Assembly: GCA_019637315.1 (NCBI GenBank)
Contig: JAHBVU010000004.1
Span: forward strand, 186,001 to 250,000
Direction of reading: 5' to 3'
Length of the DNA: 64,000 bases
DNA from: Gemmatimonadales bacterium
Lineage (GTDB): Bacteria > Gemmatimonadota > Gemmatimonadetes > Gemmatimonadales > GWC2-71-9
A program made the position numbers and the translations under genes. The first letter of the stretch is position 1; each line of letters starts with the position of its first letter. Shown piece by piece: positions 25,154 to 41,519 of the stretch. Under the pieces are notes generated by a model. That model ran no database searches, had not been told where the DNA came from, and was given only the letters and a program-made list of their open reading frames with translations.

Positions 25154-28100
25154 ATGAGTCTAGCTATGTCGGGCTGCCTCCGAAGCTGGAGCCCTACCTG
25201 CGTCGCTTCGGGTTCATGGATGGCAGTGCTTTGGCTGTTCTCCGTAGCCTGTGGCTCTGGGGACGCTCTCCAGCCACCCACTCCAGCCCCCCCGCCGTCT
25301 GCACCAGTAGCGACCGTGGTCGTTAGTCCGGATTCACTGAGACTGGAAGTGGGGAGTTCGGCCCCTCTCCAAGCCGTCGTTCGGGATACTTCAGGTAACC
25401 CACTCAACGGCCGAGCCGTAACCTGGCGTAGCGACGATCCGGCCGTCGTGTCCGTTTCGATGTCTGGCGTGGTCACCGCCGTGTCGGGCGGGGGACCCGT
25501 CCAGGTTACGGCGACTTCAGAGTCACAGTTCGGCGTTGCAAGGGTTTGGGTACACTACCCCCAGTCCGGTACCGTCGGCCAGAAGGGCGGGGCACTGAGT
25601 ACCGCAAGCGGTGCGGGGGTCATTGTCCTGTCGCCTGGAGCTGTTGCGGGCGAAGTCAAGGTTCAACTTCGCGACTCGCAGCCGGAAACGCCTCGCTATG
25701 CGCCGCTGTCGGCAAGCGGTGTCCATCTGAGACTTCCCCTGACTGGCCAAGGCGCCGACTACCGAGCTGGCACGGCCAAGCTGACCTTCGCGTTGTCCAG
25801 AATGCCACAGCCAGGGGCGGTGGTCTATGTTCGCGCCAAGTTTAAGGGCGTCGCTGACAAGTTCTGGGCCAAGGCGAATGTGGTGTCCGACAGCCGGGCA
25901 GAAATCGCGATTCCGACGGAGCAACTCACCGACTTCACGACGTTGCTTGGACTCGACACGCTAGATGTGACGTTCAACGTCGAAGAGTTCGTGCCGTCTG
26001 AGGCGATGAGCAGTCTCCAGTCTGCTCGGACTGGCAGCATGCCCAGTGCCACGTCAGAACCCGGCTGCCCGCAACTTCCGGCGGGTCTGACCCTATCGAA
26101 CTACTACGTCGCGTGCACGGGCGGTGTACTGCGACTGATCGAGCCTGGGAAGAGTGGCCCCAGCAGCAAGATCGGGATCGTACTCGTCCATGGATGGCTC
26201 CCGAGTATTGGGAACGGCGAGGACTACCTCAAGGAGCAGGGCCTTCTCTGCGAGAATCCCGCCTCCGTTAGTTCTACGCCCGCAACGCTCATCTCCGTCG
26301 TGTGCTCAGCCCCACCCGCGCCGGATCCCAATGCTGCGCTGCCCGTCACCAACTATTTCAAGCACCTGTTGACCGCCCTTCGGGCTGACCAGGCCTCGGC
26401 TTTACGCGGAGCGCCCATCTACGGATTTGACTACCAGTCCTATCGAGACCATTTCACGTCCGGTGCCCAGCTTATGGATGCCCTGAGAGACACAATGGAT
26501 CGTAACGGTCTTCAGGGTTTTGTCATAGTTGCGCACAGCATGGGCGGCCTCATTGCTCGGGAGGCTGCTCGGCGGCTCGAGGATACGTCGAAGGCTGCTC
26601 AGGTGATTCTCGGCGTAATCACTCTTGGCACTCCTCATCTCGGTACTCCTTTGGTCGGTATGCGGATCGCGAACTTCTTCTCTGGGGTTGCGACGCCTGC
26701 TAGGACGAGCTTGATAACGGGAGCGGCCCGAGATGAGCGCGCGACACTGATTGCCTACGGAGGTCACAAAACGAGCCAGGGGCAGTATCTATTCACTGGG
26801 ACTGTCCTGTGCCTCTCGTCCGGCCTCTGTCGCAACGATGGCGTCGTCCCTCTCGGTTCTGCTCTTCCTTCAACATTTGTAGGATCAGGACGGGTTGAAC
26901 TTCTGACGCCGTATGAACCCTGCGATCACACTGAGTTGAAGGAAGCGCGATGCCCGTCGATCGCCAACGATGATCTCTACGTTACGCTGAGGCTCCTGAT
27001 TGGGCATCTGCTCAGGCGCGCGGGGGCAGAGAACCTAAACTTTCGCGTGCCCCCCGCGAACACGGTGGCCCGTTCAAGGCTCGGCTCGGTCGAGATCCGT
27101 GTGCTTGATGCGATCGGCACCCCCATCGAGACCGGCGCCACGTTCGAGGTCAACCTCCGCCTTGACGCCAACCCCACCTCAGCTACGCTTGGCGGGACGA
27201 CCACGGCCACAGCCCACAACGGCGTTGCGGTTTTCGATGACCTGACGATCGACAAGCCTGGGACCGGTTATACGCTCGCCGCCAGTCTAGCAGGCATTGC
27301 AGACCTCGTGGTCACTTCCCGCGCCTTCAACGTGACCGCGGCCCCCGAAGGCCAGGGACAGTTCATGGTGCCGATCTCGGCGGGCAATCACCATACCTGT
27401 GCAATTACAATCTCGGGGCACAGCTACTGTTGGGGCTGGGGGTCAAGTGGGCGTCTCGGCAACGGTTCAACAATGAACCGACTGACCCCAACCCTGGTCT
27501 CTGGCAACTACGCCTTTACCATGCTTTCCACGATGGCGGGATCGTTCGCCGCTACCTGTGCAATTACAACAGCAGGCACGGCGCACTGCTGGGGTGGTTC
27601 AAATTCATATCAACTCGGGAATGGCAGCCTCGCGGAAAGCCTGGTGCCCACTCCTGTTGCAGGGGGATTCACTTTTTCCCAGGTGTCATCCGGATTTCAC
27701 CACGCCTGTGGCATCACGAACAATGGAGAAGCGTACTGCTGGGGAGGCAATGCATTCGGCGAGATTGGTAGCGGTTCGCTTTCCAGTGCTCGGACTCCCG
27801 TGCGTGTGATCAGTGATGTCCCGTTTTCTTCAATCTCTGCTGGAGCATACCACACCTGCGGAATCTCGACTTCTGGCGTGGGGTATTGCTGGGGCGAAGG
27901 CTTTCTGCTCGGCACCGGAACGACAACACGCTCTTACGTACCGGTTCCAATCGCAGGTGCACACATATTCGCGACGATATCAGCCGCCTACAACCACTCC
28001 TGCGCCCTCACGACGGAGGGGGTATCCCTATGTTGGGGCTCAAGAGGAAACTACGGGTATCTCGGAGACAACAGCCCCGATCTTTCCGCTCTTATGCCCG

Positions 28101-28498
28101 TTCCGACGGCCGGGGGACATCGATGGGTAGCCATATCGGCGCGACAATGGCACACATGCGGAATCAACACAAGCGGGGCTGCTTACTGCTGGGGCGCCGG
28201 GGGCGCCGGTAGACTTGGCAACGGATCATCGATTACGCGAAGGGTTCCTACTCCTGTCGCAGGTGATTTGGTTTTTACGTCGATCTCGGCGGGAATAGAT
28301 CACACCTGCGGAATCACGGATATCGGAGATGCCTACTGCTGGGGAGGGGGAAGTTTGGGTGCCCTTGGCTCGGGATCTACCGTTTCAAGCGACGTACCTA
28401 TACAAGTGACCGGTGGCCTGCGCTTCCCGGCTGCGTTGCCCGCCTTGCGGTTCAGCGCCACTGCAACTGGGCCACAAGATCGCCGTCCTGTGAGGTGA
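25154..28498 (+). CDS. Lipoprotein fusing a BIG2 Ig domain, a lipase-like hydrolase and RCC1-type repeats
   Basis: The product is 1114 residues from ATG 25154 (the frame is open to 24998). The lipobox is LFSVAC, followed by a Pro-rich spacer. A BIG2-like Ig domain (VTWRSDDPAVVSVSMSGVVT) and a ZU5-like segment follow. An alpha/beta hydrolase of the PGAP1/lipase type has IVLVHGWLPS and the nucleophile motif VAHSMGGLIAREA near residue 462; LGTPHLGTPL is typical. Another Ig-like region precedes seven C-terminal repeats, each containing HTCGI...G.AYCWG and a LGNGS-like turn, as in RCC1 propellers. It is probably surface-anchored. GC content and codon choice drift lower toward the 3' end. The 141 bp beyond it, up to hsdR, appear empty. 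Confidence 0.85.
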   Translation: MSLAMSGCLRSWSPTCVASGSWMAVLWLFSVACGSGDALQPPTPAPPPSAPVATVVVSPDSLRLEVGSSAPLQAVVRDTSGNPLNGRAVTWRSDDPAVVSVSMSGVVTAVSGGGPVQVTATSESQFGVARVWVHYPQSGTVGQKGGALSTASGAGVIVLSPGAVAGEVKVQLRDSQPETPRYAPLSASGVHLRLPLTGQGADYRAGTAKLTFALSRMPQPGAVVYVRAKFKGVADKFWAKANVVSDSRAEIAIPTEQLTDFTTLLGLDTLDVTFNVEEFVPSEAMSSLQSARTGSMPSATSEPGCPQLPAGLTLSNYYVACTGGVLRLIEPGKSGPSSKIGIVLVHGWLPSIGNGEDYLKEQGLLCENPASVSSTPATLISVVCSAPPAPDPNAALPVTNYFKHLLTALRADQASALRGAPIYGFDYQSYRDHFTSGAQLMDALRDTMDRNGLQGFVIVAHSMGGLIAREAARRLEDTSKAAQVILGVITLGTPHLGTPLVGMRIANFFSGVATPARTSLITGAARDERATLIAYGGHKTSQGQYLFTGTVLCLSSGLCRNDGVVPLGSALPSTFVGSGRVELLTPYEPCDHTELKEARCPSIANDDLYVTLRLLIGHLLRRAGAENLNFRVPPANTVARSRLGSVEIRVLDAIGTPIETGATFEVNLRLDANPTSATLGGTTTATAHNGVAVFDDLTIDKPGTGYTLAASLAGIADLVVTSRAFNVTAAPEGQGQFMVPISAGNHHTCAITISGHSYCWGWGSSGRLGNGSTMNRLTPTLVSGNYAFTMLSTMAGSFAATCAITTAGTAHCWGGSNSYQLGNGSLAESLVPTPVAGGFTFSQVSSGFHHACGITNNGEAYCWGGNAFGEIGSGSLSSARTPVRVISDVPFSSISAGAYHTCGISTSGVGYCWGEGFLLGTGTTTRSYVPVPIAGAHIFATISAAYNHSCALTTEGVSLCWGSRGNYGYLGDNSPDLSALMPVPTAGGHRWVAISARQWHTCGINTSGAAYCWGAGGAGRLGNGSSITRRVPTPVAGDLVFTSISAGIDHTCGITDIGDAYCWGGGSLGALGSGSTVSSDVPIQVTGGLRFPAALPALRFSATATGPQDRRPVR

Positions 28499-28639
28499 TC
28501 TGTTCGGTGATGGCACGAAGAGGACGCGTCAGCTGGCAACAGCTGGAGGCACCGACGAGGAGTGCGTCCATCCGGCCGCGCCGACAGTGAAGCTGGGCAC
28601 CACGCCTTGCCCCTGCGCGATGCTACTCCGGGACCGATC

Positions 28640-31782
<3,143 letters not shown>

Positions 31783-31786
<4 letters not shown>

Positions 31787-32511
31787 TCTTCAGCCTCCAC
31801 GGGCGTATCTGAATCGGCCCCCAGCTCGTCAAACCCGGTCGCGTAGATTCGATAGCTCTCGGGCTCCATCTCAAACAGGATTTCGCTGGCCCTGAACTCG
31901 ATCTCGAGAATCTGGATGGGGCCGTAAGTCCCATCGACCGATTCGTTGAAGGCTTCGTTCTCGTTATACAACGCTCGCGCGGAAGGCGGGGGCAGCCGAT
32001 CCTGACGGTGGACGCGGTGCAGAAAGCCCACAATCGTATCTGCGGCCTCGGCGGCGAGCAGGGCTTGTATCGACTCCATCAACGGACGCGGAGTGCCCGC
32101 CCCATGGGACGCAAAACCGCACTGATTCCGCAGCTCGCAGATGCCCTGAACCGCTGAACTCAAGCCATTCAGAGTCTGTGCAAGACTTCTTCGGGTCTCG
32201 ACAGCATCGCTCGCAGATGCTGGTAGAAACGGAAGGTGATTCGATGCCGCCTTAAATAGCTTGGGCAGGTCATCCGCATCGTCGAACACAATCGACCGCT
32301 CGCCCAATACCGCTCGGCAGACGCTTTCTACCAGTGTCTTGGCAAGATCGAAAGCGAGTCCGGGGTTCTCTGCTACCGCCAGTTCGAGCGCATAGACCTG
32401 TTGTTCGATGTGCACCAAGCCACAAGCTACCGCATCACGGGCCCCGTGCATGACAAACGGCGAAGTGTGGGCCACGGCGGCCCGTCCCCGTTCCGCGCTG
32501 GCGCTAGCCAT
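31783..32511 (-). CDS. Abortive infection C-terminal (Abi-C)-like protein
   Basis: This 242-aa soluble, largely helical protein has the centre [30 protein letters not shown] followed by [16 protein letters not shown]. The last segment matches the RN-x(2)-G-x(2)-HG signature of the Abi_C (abortive infection C-terminus) domain. Proteins with this domain are found in phage-defence loci, and a nucleic-acid-related role has been proposed for them. It overlaps kwaB by 8 bp and hsdR by 4 bp, so it is translationally embedded in the restriction operon. No nuclease motif is obvious elsewhere in the protein. Confidence 0.65.
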
Positions 32512-33409
32512 TGATCTTCCTTAGGCTTGCCGCGCGGTAACGCTCAGACTGCTCTCTTACGAGACTCACCTCATACCGACGCCGGTCGAGGACTTCGAGA
32601 AACCCCATCTCGTGGCCATTCGTGATGACAATCCTTCCCTTTGTTTCGGAAACCTCAACGCCCGTTTGATTGCAAAGCCTCTTCAGGAGCGACTTGTCGA
32701 TCCTCTTGGTATCCGTCTGACCCAGGATCGAGGCAAGGTAGCGCGCAGCCCGCGGACGTTTGCGCGCGTAGGACTCGACACCGTCAAACTCCACGAATGG
32801 GAGATCCTTACGGATCGCTTTGATGTTCTCCGGAACAGCCTCAAGGACCGCGTGCTGCAGCTTGCTGACGAACTCGAAACCGCTTGGCCGCAAGATGTGC
32901 ACGTGGGCCGAATCGACGAGGAGGTCGAAATCACTGTCCAGCTTGAAGACGTCGTCGGATATCATCTTTAGAGAATCTGAGACGAAGCGGATCAGGCGCT
33001 TCCGGAGAACCCCCTTAAACTGCGACGCGCGTCGGAGAGCGGTCAATCGGCGTTTCTTCTTGTCGGTCAGCCGCACGTAGTAGCAGAACACGTCGGCCGG
33101 TTCATCCAACGCACTGCTCACGATGTCTAGATTGGTCGCCTCGTGCAGCCCGCGAACGGAGGAAGCCATGTCATCCGTCAGGGTCAGATAGAGAAAATCT
33201 GTGCTCCCATGTTTCTCCGACGGTTCGTACTTCGCCGGCCCATCCTCGACCTTTTGCAAGGCTTCCCAGGTTTCATGCACCATCTCGCGGAGCGCGCGCT
33301 GCACGTCCGCGTCCACCGGTACCGCGACAAAGGTCTGCGCATCACCGTCATCCCGCCCGACGCCGAACTCCGTGAGTGTTACGTCTCCTAGATCGAACTC
33401 CAGCTTCAT
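32504..33409 (-). CDS. KwaB-like protein (DUF4868) of a Kiwa-type defence system
   Basis: This 301-aa soluble protein starts at ATG 33409, overlapping kwaA as ATGA. The N-terminal half has an acidic beta region and TDDMASSVRGLHEATNLD, then VFCYYVRLTDKKKRRLTALRRASQFKG. The centre, FKLDSDFDLLVDSAHVHILRPSGFEFVSKLQ, is characteristic of DUF4868, the KwaB family. The C-terminus is VVITNGHEMGFLEVLDRRRYEV-like. In studied Kiwa systems KwaB binds phage DNA with the membrane protein KwaA and blocks replication and late transcription. The assignment rests on this pattern, the size and the adjacent four-helix membrane gene; I could not run a profile search. Confidence 0.75.
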   Translation of the reverse strand: MKLEFDLGDVTLTEFGVGRDDGDAQTFVAVPVDADVQRALREMVHETWEALQKVEDGPAKYEPSEKHGSTDFLYLTLTDDMASSVRGLHEATNLDIVSSALDEPADVFCYYVRLTDKKKRRLTALRRASQFKGVLRKRLIRFVSDSLKMISDDVFKLDSDFDLLVDSAHVHILRPSGFEFVSKLQHAVLEAVPENIKAIRKDLPFVEFDGVESYARKRPRAARYLASILGQTDTKRIDKSLLKRLCNQTGVEVSETKGRIVITNGHEMGFLEVLDRRRYEVSLVREQSERYRAASLRKING

Positions 33410-33971
33410 GCCTCGGCCTCCAGATATACCGTGTCGCTCAGCCGATAGGCGACGATCCGGTCACCGGGGGCAAGGTTGACCCGCCGCGTGATGACGGCGT
33501 GGCGGGTCTTGCCGGTGAGCGGGTTGCCGTCGGTCGGGGGATAGACGGTGAAGACGCGAAGGCCACGCGCTGCGAAGATCAGGTTCATGTAATGCAGGTT
33601 CAGATGCCAGAACAAGAACACGATGAACGCCAGTGCGGCGACCGTCGCACCGAGGTCGCGCCACGTACCCAAGTCTTCAGAATAGAACGGCAGCAACATC
33701 GCGAAGAGGTAGACAAGAATGTGGTCGCGATGGTCGTCCGCCGTCCCAACTGTAAGCTCGCGTTTGTCAGCCTGCTTCCTCGCGATGCGGATACGGAGCC
33801 AGAGGAAAACGTTTGGCACGACCACCATTACCGCACAGAAACTGATGAACCAACGATCCGGAATGAGACTGTTCCCGCGAATCGCCCACAGAATGAAGAG
33901 CGGTGAGATGCTACTCAGCACCATCAGAAGCCGTGCGGTCTTCAGGCCCTCGCTGTGGGATACGACTGTCA

Positions 33972-33972
<1 letters not shown>
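33406..33972 (-). CDS. KwaA-like four-helix membrane protein of a Kiwa-type system
   Basis: The protein has 188 residues from ATG 33972 (GTG 33975 is also possible); the ATG shares its A with the hsdS stop (TGATG). Four membrane helices are visible: LLMVLSSISPLFILWAI, WFISFCAVMVVVPNVFLWL, ILVYLFAMLLPFY and VAALAFIVFLFWHLNLHY. A soluble C-terminal segment follows with FTVYPP and RHAVITRR. Length, topology and the SPLFILWAI first helix agree with KwaA, the membrane sensor of Kiwa, and the next gene is KwaB-like. GC content is visibly lower than in the hsd genes around it. Confidence 0.72.
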
Positions 33973-35318
<1,346 letters not shown>

Positions 35319-35407
35319 TTCCACGCTCCCTCATTTCGCGGTAGCCGCTTGCTTCCCCGTTAGGCAGGTGATGCCAAGCTCCACCGTCGATTCACAGCAC
35401 GTCACGA

Positions 35408-38093
<2,686 letters not shown>

Positions 38094-38099
38094 GGACAA

Positions 38100-39277
38100 C
38101 CTCTCTAACCAGTTAGTACAACGTACCGGACGTCAGGGGCCCGTCGCGAGCCTGGGTAAATAACACGTTAAGCCGCCGCGCGCCGCGCTGACTGCACCAA
38201 ACGGTTGATAGACTTTCCCATACTGGTTCCGGCCAAACGTCACCAACACGGTCACGACGTCACGTTCGTCGCCCCGACTGTTGTTCGAGGTTCTTGATAA
38301 TGAGGGAATCGAGCGTGTCGGCAGAGATTCGGTGAAGGCCTTCTGCCCCCGCGATGAAGACTTCGATTTCGAGCCAAGCCGAAGGCTGAAGAACTTGACA
38401 CGGAGAGCTGCTCCTGGTGATCGCCCGGTGCAGAGAACCTGAAGAGTCGGGGCCCTACCCTAGTTCAATCGTCGGTCAGCCTCGTCACCTTAGCAGAGCC
38501 ACCATCTGCCGCCTGCCGCCCTACGCCATCGTGGGGGTCATCCGATTATAGACCAGCGCACCGTCGTGGACAACGTTCGCCGACCTGTTGCCCTCACCCC
38601 CACAGGATACGTAGGCTTCGCCCCCGTTCCGTTACCATGCCGATCCAACTGTCCTTCGCTGTCCACCAAGCGTCCTCGAACGATGACACTTCCTCCGCAT
38701 CCCTCCCCACCGTATCACGCTCATGGACCCGTGCCCACGTCCGAAACCATCGACCACCCACCTCCCCCAATCTATCCCATGGGTCCGACAGCGCCCCTCC
38801 CAGCCCCGTGTCCAGCTGTGCACATCGTCCAGGACCCACCCCGACCAGCCCAGCTTCCCACCCCACCAACCACCCTCACGCCAGACCCCCAACCCCTTCC
38901 CGCAGCACGAGTTACGATCCCAAACCGAACCGCGCGACCCGCCCGCTCCGCAGCCCCATTCCCCGGTCCTTCAGCCCCGCCGTTACACCGACCATCGCGG
39001 TCCGCCACCGCGTCAGCCCCACCCGCGCACCAACCATCACCCCCGACCCGCCCACGACACTTTCCCCGACCGCGCCCATCCGCCCTCATGCCCAGACAAC
39101 TAGGCCTCGCATCCAGTTCACCAGCATCGAGGCGGTTCTGCCCACCTGGCACGCCCCTCGCATCCACCCCCTCGACCGCCCCGGCAGCCGCGGAGCCCGG
39201 CGGTACCTTGCCCCCGCACGAAGGGCACACCCGCCGCGGTCGGGTGCCAGCCAAGCAGATGGGAAAGGAGTAGTCGT
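38100..39277. other. Gene-free interval with a strongly C-rich, G-poor tract
   Basis: No supported gene lies in these 1178 bp. The left 470 bp have ordinary composition. On the minus strand from about 38450 to 38270 a short frame reads WLEIEVFIAGAEGLHRISAD, which may be a gene remnant. From about 38590 to 39200 the plus strand is cytosine-rich: I count 30 C and 9 G in 38701-38760, and 34 C and 7 G in 38821-38880. All three plus frames there give proline-rich text, so the open frames are composition artefacts. Confidence 0.6.
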
Positions 39278-39937
39278 ATGCGAAACGAGTTACGGATCAA
39301 GGTCGACATGGCAGTGCGGGTGCGCGACTTCCTCCGCGCCAACCCCTTCGAGTCGGCCAACGGCATTGCCGTCACCGCCCAGTTCGAAGAGCGCGTCGCC
39401 CGCGCCCTCGACCTGGTGGCCGAGGTCGATCGCGGCGAAACCCTCCGGGCGGCGTCCGTCCAGCACAAGCACGCCGTCCGCACCCGGCTCCGCCGCGAGG
39501 CACTGCGCCACATCCAGCGGATCGGCACCGCCGCGGCCAAGGAGCTGCCGGAACTGCGCGGCCAGGTCCGCATGCCGCGCCAGCCCAGCGACCGGGAGTT
39601 CCGCGCCGCGGCCGGCAACATCGCGGCCGTCGTCACCCGGCACCGCGATCTGCTCGATCGCTACGGTCTAATCGAGCGGATCCCGGCGGAACTCGAGCAA
39701 GGGCTGGCCGAGTTCGATCGCATCACCACCGAGATCACCTCGGCGCGGATGACCCACACCGGTGCCCGGCTCGAACTCGCCGGCCTGGGCTCGGAGCTGA
39801 TTGCCATGGTCCGCCAGCTCGACGGCATGATGCTCTACCGGTTCCGTGAGGCACCCTCGCTCAAAGGAGCCTGGGCCAGCGCCCGGAACGTGGCCTGGCC
39901 GCTCAACCGACCCAAGCCGGAAGCGCCAGCCGCATGA
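39278..39937 (+). CDS. Hypothetical helical protein, 219 aa
   Basis: ATG 39278 is preceded by AGGAG with 7 nt spacing, and the gene ends at a strong intrinsic terminator, so it is a well-defined single-gene unit. The protein is soluble and mostly helical: KVDMAVRVRDFLRANPFES, FEERVARALDLVAEVDRGE, RRIQRIGTA-type segments, and AGNIAAVVTRHRDLLDRYGL. No known family comes to mind. It follows a long C-rich leader. Its lack of hydrophobic segments and high Arg/Ala content suggest a cytoplasmic, perhaps nucleic-acid-associated, protein, but nothing proves it. Confidence 0.75.
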   Translation: MRNELRIKVDMAVRVRDFLRANPFESANGIAVTAQFEERVARALDLVAEVDRGETLRAASVQHKHAVRTRLRREALRHIQRIGTAAAKELPELRGQVRMPRQPSDREFRAAAGNIAAVVTRHRDLLDRYGLIERIPAELEQGLAEFDRITTEITSARMTHTGARLELAGLGSELIAMVRQLDGMMLYRFREAPSLKGAWASARNVAWPLNRPKPEAPAA

Positions 39938-39965
39938 CCGGCATACTCAGCTGGCTCCGTAAGCC

Positions 39966-40002
39966 ACGAAGGGCGAACGCCACCTCTGCGTTCGCCCTTC
40001 GT
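39966..40002 (+). terminator. Intrinsic terminator with 15-bp perfect stem
   Basis: Arm 39966-39980 (ACGAAGGGCGAACGC) pairs perfectly with 39988-40002 over a 7-nt loop and is followed by CGTTTCC. It lies 29 nt after the stop at 39937. Confidence 0.85.
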
Positions 40003-40119
40003 CGTTTCCGGACGGACCGGCAGTAGCCCCTCGGCGAACAACGCCATACCCCCTTTTTCGGGATCCGGCCCTCCACCCTTGCGGCCACCGCGTCCGAGCG
40101 CCATATCAAGGGCAGACGC

Positions 40120-40680
40120 ATGCGAGCCCTCGCCGCGTTACTCATCCTGCTTGCGACCCCGGTCGCATGGATCGCCGCCCAGAGCGTCGCGCCCGGGCAA
40201 CGAGTGCGCCTCATCTACACCCACCCCACCAAAGCCGACACCCTCCGCACCAGCGGAACCCTGATTTCCTGGGACACCACGGTTGTCCTGACCAGGGACA
40301 TCAAGCCTGGGGCCGCCGCCGACACGGTGCGAGTGCCCGCGGCCGCGATCGCGCTCGTGGACGTCAGCATGGGCCGGAAGTCGCGGGCGGGCCGAGGTGC
40401 GTTGTACGGCGCCCTGGCCGGAGGCGCCGCAGGAGCAATGCTGGGCGCGACCGCACACGAGGACTGTGCTGCCGGCGGCTGCTACTACACGATGCCAGTA
40501 GGACAAGCGATGGCGGGAGGCGCACTGGTGCTCGGTGCTGTGGGCGCGCTGGTAGGGTTGATCATCGGGTCGCTAGGCGAAGGTGACCAATGGGCAATCG
40601 TACCGCTGCCTGAGTCGACTTTCCGCGTGGGGCCGACACCTCAGAGCAGCGTGGGGTTGACGTTTGCCCTGAGGTGGTAG
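40120..40680 (+). CDS. Exported glycine-zipper-type hypothetical protein
   Basis: This 186-aa protein starts at ATG 40120 with AAGGG upstream and a clear signal peptide ending AWIAAQ. A small beta domain follows (GQRVRLIYTHPTKADTLRTS and VVLTRDIKPG). Two glycine/alanine-rich hydrophobic segments come next: RGALYGALAGGAAGAMLGAT and LVLGAVGALVGLIIGSLGEG. They are separated by a CAAGGCYY loop. The C-terminus, SVGLTFALRW, looks like a beta-strand ending in an aromatic, as in envelope proteins. It is probably envelope-associated; function unknown. Confidence 0.75.
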   Translation: MRALAALLILLATPVAWIAAQSVAPGQRVRLIYTHPTKADTLRTSGTLISWDTTVVLTRDIKPGAAADTVRVPAAAIALVDVSMGRKSRAGRGALYGALAGGAAGAMLGATAHEDCAAGGCYYTMPVGQAMAGGALVLGAVGALVGLIIGSLGEGDQWAIVPLPESTFRVGPTPQSSVGLTFALRW

Positions 40681-40848
40681 CTGACCTGCACCATCGACCT
40701 GCAGGCCTGGGCCAGCCGCCTGACCGGCGCACTCAGCTGGCCTCCCGTGAATCTGCCGCCTCTCATACTTAAGCACCTCACCCCTCTCCAAGTCGCCTTC
40801 GTTGGCTACCAATTGTTCCCTTGCACAACCATAATACGGCATATACTA

Positions 40849-40884
40849 TTGATAATATTGTCAGTAACGATATATTATATATCG
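40849..40884 (+). promoter_or_regulatory. AT-rich promoter with 17-bp palindromic operator candidate
   Basis: TTGATA (40849-40854) is followed after 16 bp by TATATT (40871-40876), or after 18 bp by TATTAT (40873-40878). CGATATAT-T-ATATATCG (40868-40884) is a perfect 8-bp-arm palindrome lying on the -10. The first ATG of the nucleotidyltransferase module is 33 nt further on (40917), preceded by AAGG. The whole 40800-40890 stretch is much more AT-rich than the rest of the window. Confidence 0.5.
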
Positions 40885-40916
40885 CGATGAGCTGACTACA
40901 AGCCACAAGGTCCCAC

Positions 40917-41519
40917 ATGCTCCCTTCGGACATCGAGCGGGCGCTCCAGCTGGTGGGAGAGCTGCTCGCGGCGCGCCAGGTCAATTTCCGAATTGCCGTC
41001 ATCGGCGGGTCAGCCCTGAACCTGCTCGGGCTCGTTTCGCGTGCCACCACCGACGTGGACATCTTAGCCTTCGGCAAGCCGCCTGACACTCGCGGAGCGA
41101 TCGAGCTGGGCCCGCCCGAGGAGCCCCTCCCAGCGGCCCTCTCGAATGCCGCTGCCATCGTCGCAAAAGACTTAGGATTGGACCCTCACTGGCTCAACAC
41201 CGGTCCTGCTTCTCAGTGGCAGACAGGTCTGCCACCAGGCCTCGAGGGTCGTGTTCACTGGCGACTGTATGGCGGCGCACTCTGGGTCGGCATCGTCGAT
41301 CGCTACGATCTGATCTTCTTCAAGCTGTACGCAGCCGCCGACGATCGCGGCCCTTCGAGCGTGCATTTCCAGGACCTGATTGCCCTCCGTCCAACCGACG
41401 GCGAACTCGCAGCGGCCGCAAGCTGGGTCAGGAGTCAGGATCCTGGCGTCGACTTCGGCAGAACCGTTTCCAACGTGGTTTCTCATGCCCAACAGTATCG
41501 CGATCGACTTCGCCGCTAG
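40917..41519 (+). CDS. DUF6036-like nucleotidyltransferase
   Basis: This 200-aa protein carries the nucleotidyltransferase fold signature FRIAVIGGSALNLLGLVSRAT followed by TDVDIL. GG plus D-x-D is the minimal active site, of the kind annotated DUF6036 or AbiEii-like. The second half has LWVGIVDRYDLIFFKLYAAADDRG and FQDLIALRPTDGELAAA, which fits the C-terminal helices of these proteins. It starts at ATG 40917 after an AT-rich promoter. The next gene begins inside its last 35 bp, so the two are coupled. The gene pair resembles a toxin-antitoxin or abortive-infection module. Confidence 0.72.
   Translation: MLPSDIERALQLVGELLAARQVNFRIAVIGGSALNLLGLVSRATTDVDILAFGKPPDTRGAIELGPPEEPLPAALSNAAAIVAKDLGLDPHWLNTGPASQWQTGLPPGLEGRVHWRLYGGALWVGIVDRYDLIFFKLYAAADDRGPSSVHFQDLIALRPTDGELAAAASWVRSQDPGVDFGRTVSNVVSHAQQYRDRLRR

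Noticed and set aside
38116-38126. GTAC-N3-GTAC inverted repeat upstream of hsdM as an operator
   Set aside because: Four-base arms are too short to support a site, and I could not place a convincing promoter around it.
38566-39273. 235-codon proline-rich open frame on the plus strand
   Set aside because: All plus frames are open and proline/arginine-rich because the DNA is C-rich and poor in stop codons. There is no ribosome site or domain.
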